A stretch of DNA of 64,000 nucleotides from Calamus simplicifolius (lineage: Eukaryota; Streptophyta; Magnoliopsida; Arecales; Arecaceae), in contig UESW01003835.1 of assembly GCA_900491605.1 (NCBI GenBank), positions 403,525-467,524 of the forward strand, written 5' to 3'. The notes below the pieces were generated by a model that was not told the DNA's origin, made no database searches, and saw only the letters and a program-made list of their open reading frames with translations. Shown here piece by piece: positions 33,743 to 44,515 of this stretch. A program made the translations under genes and the position numbers. Within the stretch, counting starts at the first letter, position 1. Each line of letters starts with the position of its first letter.

Positions 33743-36700
33743 GGACAATTAAAGTAGGCAACACTTATGCTCAGACTTTAGTAGATCTGGGTGCCACACA
33801 TTCATTTATATCTGATGCTTATCTTGCCAATAATGCATCGTTGACACCCGTTCCCCTAGAACAAGAATTGCTCATTGCATTCCCAAATGGAGATGTTATG
33901 AGGGTGGAGTCTGTATGCAGATCCTGCCAGATCAACGTGGGCGACAAGAGGCTGGAGGCTGATCTAATCATCCTTCCACTAAAGTCCTTTGATGTTATCC
34001 TTGGGATGGACTGGTTGGCCTCCTATCATGCTTCGGTAGATTGTTTCAGGAAAATGGTGATCTTCAAAATCCCTAATCAGCCTGAATTCAGTTTTATTGG
34101 AAGCTAGGAACACCTGGCCTCAGTGTTTGTATCAGCACTGCGGGCTGCCAAATATTTGATGAAAGGTGGCCAAGGGTTTCTTGCTGTGGTCAAGGACCTT
34201 CAGCAGGAAGAGGTAAAGTTGGAGGATATTCCAGTGGCTATGGAGTTTCCTGACGTCTTCCCGGATGATTTGATCGAATTGCCTCCAGACCGGGAAGTGG
34301 AGTTCACCATTGATTTGGTCCCTGGCACTAAACCTATATCCAAGGCCCCTTATCGTATGGCCCCAGCTGAACTAAAAGAGTTGAAGAACCAATTGCAAGA
34401 GCTCCTAGACCGGGGATTTATTAGACCGAGTGTCTCTCCTTAGGGTGCTCCAGTAGTATTTGTCAAAAAGAAAGATGGGAGTCTACGGCTCTGCATTGAT
34501 TACTGAGAAATCAATAAGGTAACAGTGCAGAACAAGTATCCCTTGCCGAGGATCGATGATCTGTTTGATCAACTTCAAGGAGCTCGGGTATTCTCGAAGA
34601 TTGACCTTCGGTCAGGATACCATCAACTCAAGGTCAAGGCTGGAGATGTGCCTAAGACAGCATTTAGGACTAGGTATGGCCACTACGAGTTCTTGGTGAT
34701 GTTGTTCGGGTTAACTAATGCCCCGGCAGCATTCATGGACTTGATGAACAGAACCTTTAAGCCATACTTGGACCAGTTTATGGTGGTGTTCATTGATGAC
34801 ATCCTGGTGTATTCTAAAAGCCAGGAGGAGCATATGGACCACCTGAAGATTGTTCCGCAAACCCTTCAGGAGAAAAATCTTTATGCCAAGTTGCAGAAGT
34901 GTGACTTCTGGTTGAGCCAAGTATCATTCTTGGGTCACGTAATATCTAAAAATGGCATAACTGTGGACCCAAAGAAGATTGAGGCAGTTGTAAATTGGAG
35001 TCGACCTTCCAATGTATCTAAAGTCAGAAGCTTTGTGGGGCTGGCTGGATATTATCGCAGATTCGTGGAGGACTTTTCTCGCATTGCTCTACCGCTGACT
35101 CACTTGACCCAAAAGCAAGTGAAGTTTGACTGGACCGAGGAGTGTGAGAGAAGTTTTTAGGAGCTAAAACAACGCCTAGTGTCAGCCCCCGTCCTTACCC
35201 TTCCGTCAGGATCTGGAGGATTCACTCTATACACGGATGCTTCTCGGAAGGGATTAGGATGTGTTCTGATGCAAAACGAGAAGGTGATAGCTTATGCCTC
35301 CAGGCAGCTAAAGCCATACGAGCAAAATTATCCTACTCATGACCTGGAGTTGGCTGCTGTAATTTTTTCCTTAAAGATCTGGCAGCATTATCTATATGGA
35401 GAAGCATATGATGTGTACACATACCACAAAAGTCTGAAGTACATCTTCACTCAGAATGAGTTAAACTTGAGGCAAAGGAGGTGGATGGAGCTACTAAAAG
35501 ATTATGACCTGAACCTGCACTATCATCCAGGGAAGGCCAATATGGTAGCTGATGCCTTGAGTAGGAAGTCCTCCTCGGAGTTAGCTTCTATGATCACCTT
35601 TCAGCCTCACATCCAGAGGGACCTTGAGAAGCTGGAGGTTGGATTGCGAGTACAACGGTCTGATGGGCTTGTAGCAGCACTTGTACTCCAACCAACTATG
35701 TTAGACAGGATCAAGTCCTCCCAGAAAGAAGACTTGGACCTGCAAAAGATTAAAGAAGCAGTGAAGTCAGGGGTTCAGAATGAATTTACTATAATAGAGG
35801 ATGGATCCCTGAGATTTGATGGTAGGCTCTGTGTGCCAAATGTGGTGGAACTAAGAGCAGAGATTTTGAAGGAGGCCCACTATTCTCCTTATACGGTGCA
35901 CCCAGGAGGTACCAAGATGTACAAAGACCTAAAGGAAAACTTTTGGTGGAAAGGAATGAAAAGCGAGATTGCTCAGTATGTAGCCAAATGTTTGGTATGT
36001 CAGCAAGTGAAGGCTGAGCATCAAAGGCCTGCGGGACCCCTTCAATCTCTGATGATTCCACAATGGAAATGGGAGAAGATCACTATGGACTTCGTGACTG
36101 GTCTGCCTAAGACCCCTCGGAACAATGATGCGGTATGGGTCATTGTTGATAGATTGACGAAGTCAGCCCATTTCCTGCCATTCAGAGTTGGGCTCTCTAG
36201 TGAGAGATTGGCCAACATGTATATTGAGCAAATTGTGAGGCTTCATGGTATTCCCATATCTATTGTATCAGATAGGGATACTAGGTTTGTGTCCCAATTC
36301 TGGAAGAGTCTTCATAGAGCTCTGGGGATCAAATTGAACTTCAGCACAACCTTCCATCCCCAGACAGATGGGCAGTCTGAGAGAACCATACAGACCCTGG
36401 AGGACATGTTGCGAGCCTGTGTAATGGACTTGGGTGGTGCTTGGGACAACCACTTATCTTTAGTGGAATTTGCTTACAATAACAGCTACCAGGACAGTAT
36501 CCAGATGGCTCCATTTGAGGCCTTGTATGGTAGAAAATGCATATCTCCCTTATGTTGAGATGATGTGGGGGAAAGAAAATTGTTGGGCCCTGAGCTGATT
36601 CGGCAGACAGTAGAGAAGGTGCAACTGATCAAGAGACAACTCCGCACAGCTCAGAGCCGATAGAAGAACTATGCTGATGTGAGAAGAAGGGAGCTAGAAT

Positions 36701-37128
36701 TTCAAGTTGGAGATCATGTCTTCTTGAAGATATCACCAACCAAAAATGTGATGAGATTTGGGATTAGAGGTAAACTGAGTCCACGATACATTGGACCATT
36801 TGAGATTCTGAGCAAAGTAGGGGAGGTGGCTTATAGCCTGGCATTACCTCCGGCACTCTCTGGGGTACACAATGTATTTCATGTATCTATGTTGAGAAAG
36901 TACATTCCTGACCCCAGCCATGTGATACAGTTTGAGCCCATGCAGTTAAGGAAGGATCTAACGTATGAGGAGCATCCTGTGCGTATTATGGACCGCAAGG
37001 ATCAAGTTTTAAGACGGCGTAGCATTCCTTATATCAAGGTTCAGTGGAGTAACCATTCTGAGAGAGAAGCTACTTGGGAGCTTGAGGAAGAAATTAAAGA
37101 GAAATATCCTCAATTGTTTGTAACATAA
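33743..37128 (+). pseudogene. Pol of Tekay element E
   Basis: Protease (LVDLGATHSFIS, D-L-G at the active site), RT (FSKIDLRSGYHQL, VVFIDDILVYS), RNase H (YTDASRKGLGCV), integrase (HPGGTKMYKDL zinc region, DFVTGLP, SDRDTRF, DGQSERT) and chromodomain (IPYIKVQWSNHSEREATWEL) ending QLFVT at 37128. Stops at 34105, 34441, 34504, 35158, 36556 and 36661, all TAG or TGA. The frame is otherwise continuous over 3.4 kb. The chromodomain would steer integration to specific chromatin in an active relative. Confidence 0.9.
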
Positions 37129-37220
37129 CATATGTAAATGGAAAGAAGATTAATCATATGATCAAAGCTTTGGATTCTAAATGTTATTTGAAGTACACCA
37201 ATTTCGAGGCCAAAATTTTT

Positions 37221-37234
37221 ATAAGAAGGGAGAA
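37221..37234 (+). other. Polypurine tract of element E
   Basis: ATAAGAAGGGAGAA directly before the 3' LTR; the same sequence type precedes the LTR of element C. Confidence 0.7.
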
Positions 37235-39319
37235 TGTGAGCCCCTGCTCCCTCCGCGGATCCTCACCATGTAAGGATCCGCCATTGTTGACGGAGGAAGG
37301 AGGGCGCCGCCCCCTTCCTCCGCCATTGTTGACGGCTGCGGCAAGGGGGCGCCGCAGCCAGTCAAGGATAGGGAGCGCCGACGCGCCCCCTTCACACGAA
37401 CAGGGGAGGGGCTAACCCTCCACTTGGCACTATATAAGGAAGGAGGGAGCACCTCTCCTTCTCCACGAGCTTTCCCCCTCGGCACCGGCCACAGGTAAGA
37501 GAGAGAGAGAGAATGTGAGAGAAACAGAGAGAGAGAGAGGGGATGGAACCAAGCCGATTCACAGCTTGGTTTGGGCCCGGTGGAGTGGCCGTCGCCTCGC
37601 TGGGCTTGGGCGGCGGCCAGGGGACCTCACCGCGGCGGGTGACCGTCCGATGAGGATCCGGCCGGCCGTGGTGGCCGGCCGTGCCACCGACACAGTGCCA
37701 AGCCGCGGATGAACGAGAGAGAGGAAGAGAGAAATTGAGGGAGAAAGAGAGGGAGAGGGAGGCGGCGGCGGCGGTGGCCGGACCGCCCAGGAAATGGCCA
37801 GCGGCGGCCCTGGCCGCCGACATGGCTCCCTCCCCTGTTCGGGTTAAACAGGAGAGGCGCATGGGGAAGAAATAGACGTGGACCGGCTGGGCCATCCCAC
37901 GTTGGGTCCTATTGGGCCGATTTTGAGCCATCTTTGGGCCACGTTTTGGGCCCCGTATTGGGCTGGGAATGGAGAAATAAAAATATGGCCCGATTCGGCG
38001 TTGATTCTAGTTTCTCGGAATATTTTTATTTCCCCATTCGAGCTCATATATTGAGAGATATTCGAGCCCAAAGTTGGGCCCAGGATTAGACTGGGTAGAC
38101 CTTAGGGGATGCTGCATTGTTCCAATTGTTGAGATTTAATTATGGAAATTAATGCTATAGATAACTAGATGTCCACATAGCCGATTTACAGTTTGAAATT
38201 AGCGTACTGAGGTAAGTAAGCCATTTATTATAATTTTCATAAGTTATTAGAATATAAAAATTATGGATATATTGCATTATTTGAAAAAATAAGGCAAAAT
38301 GGAATTTTATTATACAATTGGGTATCTGTTATAATTATATGTGATTACTAATATTTTGCAAAGTAATGGATTATAAATGTGCAAAAATTGAATGATGTGA
38401 TTATTTTGGCTTTGCAAAATATACTGGTATTATTGATGTATTTTTATGCTGTAAATGTACAAACCATTGTATATGTAATATGAGGAGCTTATGCTCATGA
38501 TGATGCATGATGGGCTACATACAAATATGATGATGATATGTGTCGCCGCGATTCTCATATGATGTGAAATGACGTGAAATATCAAGTGATACGGGATCCA
38601 CCTCCACAGGGGGAGATATGTGGAGGACACACATCTAGAGGATGTGATGTGATTGATATATTGTATAACGCACATACATTTAGAGGATGTGTTGTGATTG
38701 ATTATGATATATGGCATAACGCTGGTACAAGGACCCTTCCTCTTAGGGGACATTAAAGAGTGATACACCAGATGGGTGTTGTAGGGCCGTGGGACACATA
38801 AGGAAATAATAATTATATGAATACAGTGGGTTTGTTTGCATTGCATATTTCAGCATTTATTGTATAATTAAGCTTCCAAAATTATTTGAGCTGATGATAT
38901 ACATGTTTTGATAATATGATGAATGTATTTGAAATTGGAAGTTTTATACATAAAAATGTGGTTTGATAATATCTTGACGAAATGATTATATAATAGTAGG
39001 CTTACTTATTGAGTGTAAGCGCATATAAATCTTACAATGTTTTTTAGAGCCACAGGACTGAAGAATAGGATTTGGGGTAGTTGGAGCTTCATTCAAAGGA
39101 AACTAAGATCCAACATTTTGTTGTAACCCCAGTGACTTATGTATGATAGGCATGTAGCCTAAAACCTATGATTATGGTTTGTATTAAGAACCATTTAAAT
39201 TGGATGATATATAGTTATTACCCCTTCTTGTATTAAATGTTATATTTCGGGATGCCTTGCATGCCAGGCATGCGGCGGGTTACCATCTCTAGATCCAATA
39301 TAGGGTCTGAAGCGTGACA
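37235..39319 (+). mobile_element. 3' LTR of element E
   Basis: TGTGAGCCCC ... AGCGTGACA, 2085 bp, clearly homologous to the 5' LTR with scattered differences. TATATAAG at 37431. The inverted repeat GCATGCCAGGCATGC is at 39259-39273. Confidence 0.85.
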
Positions 39320-39462
39320 GCTTCAACCGAGTAAGCATTAGCAAAGAGCTCCCACTTCAGTACGTCCTTTATCTCAGCCACACCCTCTCGAAACCCATCT
39401 CCTTCCCTCCTTAAATCCTTAGAATATTAGAGACAAAATTAAATGAACTCTCAGCATTTAAC
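39320..39462 (-). repeat. Right copy of 143-bp CDC48 duplication flanking element E
   Basis: It starts directly after the 3' LTR and continues without a break into the rest of the CDC48 pseudogene (39463 onward). The joint reads TGACAGCTTC, overlapping the host GACAGCTTC at 30034-30042. Confidence 0.9.
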
Positions 39463-39505
39463 TCTTGCACAACTTTGGATATGTTAGACGGAGAGAGATG
39501 ATGCT

Positions 39506-39852
39506 TCATTTTACCAGCTCCTCTATGTCTTCCCTGACGGCAAATTTGCAGGCCCGCTGACAAATCTCGGTGATGTCGGCAGGTCCACATGAAGTGAGAC
39601 GGCCGGTGACTTCCTCAGGCATGCATGCTTTGAAGATTTGCAGGCTCGAGGGCTCGTCAGGCGATGGTATGATCCAGCCGGCCCGGCCTGAGCAAGGCTG
39701 GATCGATCGATGATATCGATCGGGTCTGTTTGGTCGCTCCAATGACGAACACCATCTTCTTTGCGTTCATTCCATCCATGTCCGTCAGCAATTGATTGAG
39801 AATAAATCCGATCTTCCGCGCCACCATCAGCGATCGATGCTGCTGCCACGCT
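39506..39852 (-). pseudogene. CDC48 D2 second half exon
   Basis: Preceded on the minus strand by the acceptor TTTTTCAG at about 39853. Fragments in alternating frames read NQLLTDMDGMNAKKMVFVIG, DPALLRPGRLD and ADITEICQRACKFAVREDIE, the D2 sensor and arginine-finger neighbourhood of CDC48. At least three frame changes are present. Confidence 0.8.
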
Positions 39853-39860
39853 GAAAAATT

Positions 39861-40448
39861 AACCAATATTTTAACTAGTAAGTCATCATCTCCAATCTTA
39901 TGCAGTGGATTTGAACGAGAAGAGTTGATTTGCGGTACCTTAATTAACAGCAATTGAATCGAGCTCATCGAAGAACAGTACGCATGGTGCAACTTAATTG
40001 ACGAGCCTTGTCGAATAATAGCTCCCGAACGTTGTTGGCCTCACTTTCTCCCCAAACCACATCGTGAGTAGCTCAGGGCCTCTCACGCTGATGAAGTTGG
40101 CATGACACTGGTTGGCAATGGCATTGGCCAGCAGTGCCTTGGCACAGCCAGGAGGACCATAAAAAAGCACGTCTGACAAGGATGAAAAAACCAAGATATT
40201 TTGTAACAAGTCACGTTAAGCAAAAGGAATATACTAATCATTAGAGAAAACAACATATTAGTACCTCTTGTAATTCCGTCTTAATACTCTCCAGTCCACC
40301 CACATCATTAATATCCACGTCACGTTAGACACTTCTACCGCCCGCAAGGCCATAGTTTGCATCTCAAGTACCGGTCAAGTAAGATTAAGATATATAAAAT
40401 CATAGCAAGCAAAGGAGGCAATATCCTTTATGAATCTAGAATTGCCAC
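39861..40448 (-). repeat. Left copy of about 585-bp CDC48 duplication flanking element D
   Basis: Runs from TAACCAATATTTTAAC to GAATTGCCAC and then passes directly into the truncated LTR of D. It contains the D2 Walker A/B exon (here with extra bases that shift the frame after LTMWFGE) and the linker exon. The second copy lies at 54449-55032. Confidence 0.9.
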
Positions 40449-41073
40449 GTGCTGTTGCAGGCGAGTGATAGGTCATGTGGCCGTTGCAAGTGGTTGGTGG
40501 GCCACGTGGATGTATTAGGTGGCTCGAGGCAGTGGGTTGCCAGCCTCGGTGGCCAGACCGAAACAGAGGCTCGAGACCAAGGCCGAGGCTGAAGCCCGAG
40601 GCCGAGGCCGACACTGACGCTTGAGGCCAAGGCTGACGCTCGAGGCTGGAGCTCGAGGCTGACGCTCGAGGCTGACGCTCGAGGCCCTGGTCAAGGCCGA
40701 AGATAGAGGCCGAAGGGAACCTCGGACCTCCGATGAGGGCCTCGGAGGCCAAGACGGAAGCTCGAGGCTGGTGCTCGAGGCTGGCGCTCGAGGCCCAGGT
40801 CGAGGCTGAAGCCAGAGGCCGAAGGGAACCTCGGACCTCTGATGAGGGCGTCGGAGGCTGAGACGGATGCTCGAGGCTGACGCTCGAGGCTGGCGCTTGA
40901 GGCCCAGGTCAAGGATGAAGCCAGAGGCTGAAGGGAACCTCGGACCTCCGATGAGGGCCTCGGAGACCGAGGCGGACCTCGAAGGCCAAGGGGGCCTTGG
41001 GGTCGAAGGTTGGGCTATGACAGTTTGCCGTTTGTCCACCGTTTACTTTGACGACCTTGGATCAGCCACATCA
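40449..41073 (-). mobile_element. Left LTR of element D, truncated
   Basis: Ends TCAGCCACATCA at 41073, the proper terminus beside the polypurine tract. On the left it lacks the part matching the first ~185 bp of the right LTR and joins CDC48 DNA at GCCAC. It is full of 15-bp CTCGAGGCTGACG-type repeats. Confidence 0.8.
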
Positions 41074-41636
41074 GATGCTCCCTCGCTCCTGAGATGAGGC
41101 GGGCCCACCCTAGCGAAGCGAAAGGGGTGTCACCTCCCAAGTGGCTGATCCCCGTCCATTGCCAACCGCCCCCAGACACGTGTCGCTGGGCGTTGAGATA
41201 GCTTAACGCAAGCGACCTGGAGGATGTGAAGGGGCAATCGCTATCGTCCGTCTGATTTACAGGGGTCATTCCCGAGATGGGGCTGTCCTCTCGAAATCCA
41301 TGAAAAGCGGCCACCATCATTGCCATCATGATGATGACGTCAGCGGTGTCCTATCATTGGCCGAAGGCGGACCGTCTCACACACCGGGCGTTCGCCGAGG
41401 CGATCCAGCCTATAGCAAGAGTCCGCGTGGCTAGCCAGGCGAGGCGAGATGATTTGAAATCTGATAAAACCCCGGGCGAGGACTAACTCTGGCCACTTTG
41501 CTCCCACTATCGTTGTCTTCCTCTGAACCCCTGACCTTCGACCTTCTCTGCAACCCGAGAACCAGCGTTCGCCATCTTCTCCCCCAGGTCAGCCCCTCGT
41601 CTCTCCCAGACCTTTCTCTTCTTTCAATCCTTCTCA
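41074..41636 (+). promoter_or_regulatory. Upstream region of the antisense gene, element D
   Basis: Polypurine complement at 41074-41100, the palindromic G-box GACACGTGTC at 41175-41184, and GAGATGATTTGAAATCTGATAAAAC (in two parts, 41446-41470) with a TATA-like end about 170 bp before the ATG. Element F keeps the same G-box. Confidence 0.55.
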
Positions 41637-43870
41637 ATGAGTTCTTCTCCTTCCTGGTCCTCATCGGTTGATCCTGAGGACCGCATTTCTCCTTCGAGGC
41701 TTCGTGCCCCTTCCTCTCCTCCTTCATGGTCCTCCGATCCGGAGGACCGCCTTCCACTCGCTCAACGGCAGGTCGTTGGTGGAGCTCCCACGGGGAGACG
41801 CCCGGCGGCGGCCAGCCGGGCCCCAGTGAGGAGGCGCCAGGCGGCAGCCAGCACCTCTTCGAGGGCGAGGACAGAATCCCCGATGGGGACCGCCTCCACG
41901 GTGATGGACCAAGACTTGGCAAATATCAAGGCCTGCTACCAGGTACCTCGAGACGTCGGGCTCTTCCTTCCGACCCCCGACGACAGGGTGGTCTCTTCCC
42001 GGCCCGGTAGAGTGGTCGTTTATAAAATATCCCTTAGATTAGGTCTCTGCTTTCCTCTTCATCCTTTTTTTATTAATCTTTTAGACTATTACTCTTTGAC
42101 TCCCACTCAGCTGGTCCCTAACTCCCTTCGGACAGTTTGTGCCTTCCTTGTCCTCTGCCACCACCTCCAAATCACCCCCCGACTCTCCCTCTTCCGCTGT
42201 TTTTACACCCTTAGGCAGCAGGGGGGTTGGTGGCTGTTCCAGCCCCGACCCGGCCGCGTCCTCAAATTACTTCTCCCCTCCTCGGTCAAGGGATGAAAAT
42301 CGCGCTTCTTTTTTGTTGACCTTGATCAAGTCAAGCCCGGATGGGGGGATCCTGACCTCCGACCCAATAAGAACTCTACCATTCTCTTGGGCGATAAGGA
42401 GGCACTGGGGCAGCTGTTGACCGCCGACATCCCCAGGTATACCCTGCTCCTATCGGAGAACAATCTCGGCTGGCGGGTCTCACCTCCCGAAGCGGTGAGT
42501 AATAGATGTCTCTGTACTTAGCCAAACTTCCCTCCTTTATTCTTTTTCTTCTCTTCTTCTTCTTTTTTTTTTACTAACTCCAACCGACGTTGTGCAGTAA
42601 TGAAGCCTCCGACCGCCAAGCTCAGGAAGGCCGCGGCCAAGAGGATGAGGGCCCAGGGGGGCCCGAGAGAAGGGCAGCAGGCGCCGGCCCCAAAGAGCCT
42701 AACGGTGCTGGTGTCCCAGCCATCTGAACGCCGAGAACCTCCGACCGCCCCAGAGGTGGACTTGACGGCTGACACCCCGTCGGAGGAGGCGGTGGCCGAG
42801 GGGGTTACAATGGAGGAGCCCCAAGTTCCCAATGAATCAGCCCCGACCGAGGCCGAGAGGGACTGGGGGGAGGGGCCATCGGTGACAGCGAGCCCACCCC
42901 CCGAGCAGATGCCGGCAGTCAGCCCCCCATGCACCGACCTGAGACTGCCGAGGCCGTGGAGGGAAGCAGAGTCCAGCCGAGGCCGCCTCAGGACTCCATT
43001 TTGAATGATGGACGTTGGACTGAGCAACTCGTCTCAAGGATCATCGTGCCCGAGGTCCAGGAGGAACTTAGTCATTTGAAAGCGGCTACGTTCTTCCAAA
43101 AGTCCTATTCGGCCCTCGCTCGAGTAAGTAATCATACGTCTCTCTGTTTCGTTGAATATTTGATCTTGTACTAATATGTAGGCCGAATGTAGTTGGCGAA
43201 CTCCTTGGCGGCCACGAGGGAGGTCATCAACGGTGGAAAGACCCTCATCCGGGAAGCTCAGCTGGAGGCTGAGGCGGCTCAGGCTCAGGCCGAAGCGGTA
43301 GAAAGGGCCCTAGAATCGGCTAGGGCCGACCGAGCCGATGAAATAAGGGCAGTCGAGAGCCGGGCTAAGAACGAAGCCAATCGACTTCAAGCGGCACTCA
43401 GCCAGCTCACAGAGGCCAAGAGTGCCATCGAGGCCTGGAACCTCCACATCGCCGAACTGAACTCAGCCGTCCAAGTGGCCGAAGACAAGGCCAAGCGTGC
43501 CGAGGAGGAAGCGGAGCACGCTAGGGAGGCAGAGAAGACGGCAGCCTCTCTGGTCACAGAGAAGGAGGCCAGGATTGCCGAGGTGGAGGCCGCTGCCGAG
43601 GCTAGGGCTGTCGCAGCCGTGGAGGAGTTCAAGGCATCGGAGCACTTCACCGACGAGTTGGTCGAGGCCAACGCAGACTCCTACATCCAAGGATTTCGTG
43701 ACACTAGGGAGAAAGTGGCCCGGGTCCTGGACCTCCCACAAGCCTTGGAGATCGAACCAGATCAAGAGTCCGAGGGGGCATCTTCCGGTGACGAGCCCGG
43801 GCCGACCCTTGAACTTATTGTAATTTTCCTTTATTTTTGTATCAAGTCCGACTCAGTCGGCATTTTGTAA
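41637..43870 (+). pseudogene. Antisense three-exon gene of Tat element D
   Basis: Exon 1 (41637-42494) starts MSSSPSWSSS, then the gypsy-type transposon domain (FPLHPFFINLLDYYSL, FLVLCHHLQI), with a single TGA at the Trp position near 42294. Intron 1 42495-42597 (GTGAGT...TGTGCAG, 103 bp). Exon 2 (42598-43123), MKPPTAKLRKAAAKR, Pro/Glu-rich, with one frameshift near 42960. Intron 2 43124-43192 (69 bp, GTAAGT...TGTAG). Exon 3 is a long Ala/Glu coiled coil (EAAQAQAEAVERAL, ending AVAAVEEFKASEHFTDELVE). It is the best preserved of the four copies, so it is the one to model. Confidence 0.8.
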
Positions 43871-43894
43871 ACATTTTTCATCAATGAAATTGTT
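43848..43894 (+). terminator. Hairpin plus plant poly(A) signals of the antisense gene (D)
   Basis: CCGACT-C-AGTCGG (43848-43860) then GCATTTTGTAAACA and AATGAAATTG. It matches the order in A, B and F. Confidence 0.6.
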
Positions 43895-44044
43895 TTGACC
43901 AACTATCTTATGTTGCTTTTGAACCCTTGGGCTGCTAACGTGGGACCCCTAGGGGCCTCGTCGGCACCGAGGGGTAGTTTCTACTTGTGTGCGAGTGACT
44001 TTGACATAGCTATGTAGGGCCGAGCCCTTGGAGAGCCAAGGAAG

Positions 44045-44515
44045 ACATGCTTCTGGGGTCCGATGGAACATCGGCCTTGGGACGCCGAGGAAGCCTCGGG
44101 CTTCTGGGGACTGACGGGACATCGGCCTTGGGACGCCGAGGAAGACTCAAGCTTCTGGGGATCGATGGAACATCGGCCTTGGGACGCCGAGGAAGCCTCG
44201 GGCTTCTGGGGACCGATGGAACATCGGCCTTCAGTGCCAATTGTACATTGGACTTTTCATGCCGAGCTGGCCTCGGGCTTTTGGGAACCGATGGAACATC
44301 GGCCTTCAGTGCCAATGGTACATTGGACTTTTCATACCGAGCTGGCCTCGGGCTTTTGGGAACCGATGGAACATCAGACTTCAGTGCCAATGGTACATTG
44401 AATTTTTCATGCCGAGCTGGCCTCGGGCTTTTGGGAACCGATAGAACATTGGCCTTCAGTGCCAATGGTACATTGGACTTTTCATGCCGAGCTAGCCTCG
44501 GGCTTTTTGCTGAAA
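44045..44515. repeat. 51-bp and 75-bp tandem arrays between pol and the antisense gene (D)
   Basis: 44051-44220 repeats a 51-bp unit (TTCTGGGGACCGATGGAACA). 44220-44515 repeats a 75-bp unit (GGGAACCGATGGAACATCGG plus TGCCAATGGTACATTGGAC), spaced 75 bp at 44283, 44358 and 44433. Both periods are multiples of three. Confidence 0.85.

Larger units (their letters stand above)
30181..39319 (+). mobile_element. Tekay/Del-type chromovirus E, full length
   Basis: Two LTRs (30181-32272 and 37235-39319), primer site, gag, intron, pol with chromodomain and polypurine tract, all on +. It is inserted in the C-terminal part of the CDC48 pseudogene. Instead of a 5-bp TSD it is flanked by a 143-bp duplication. 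gag-pol is in one frame throughout but has eleven nonsense codons. Confidence 0.9.

Noticed and set aside
33743..33850. D-L-G at the protease active site as a Tekay-specific inactivating mutation
   Set aside because: It is shared by C and E, and similar variants occur in plant gypsy proteases, so it is probably ancestral, not damage.
40515..41039. 174-codon Ser/Arg/Ala-rich ORF
   Set aside because: Translation of the 15-bp LTR repeats of element D.
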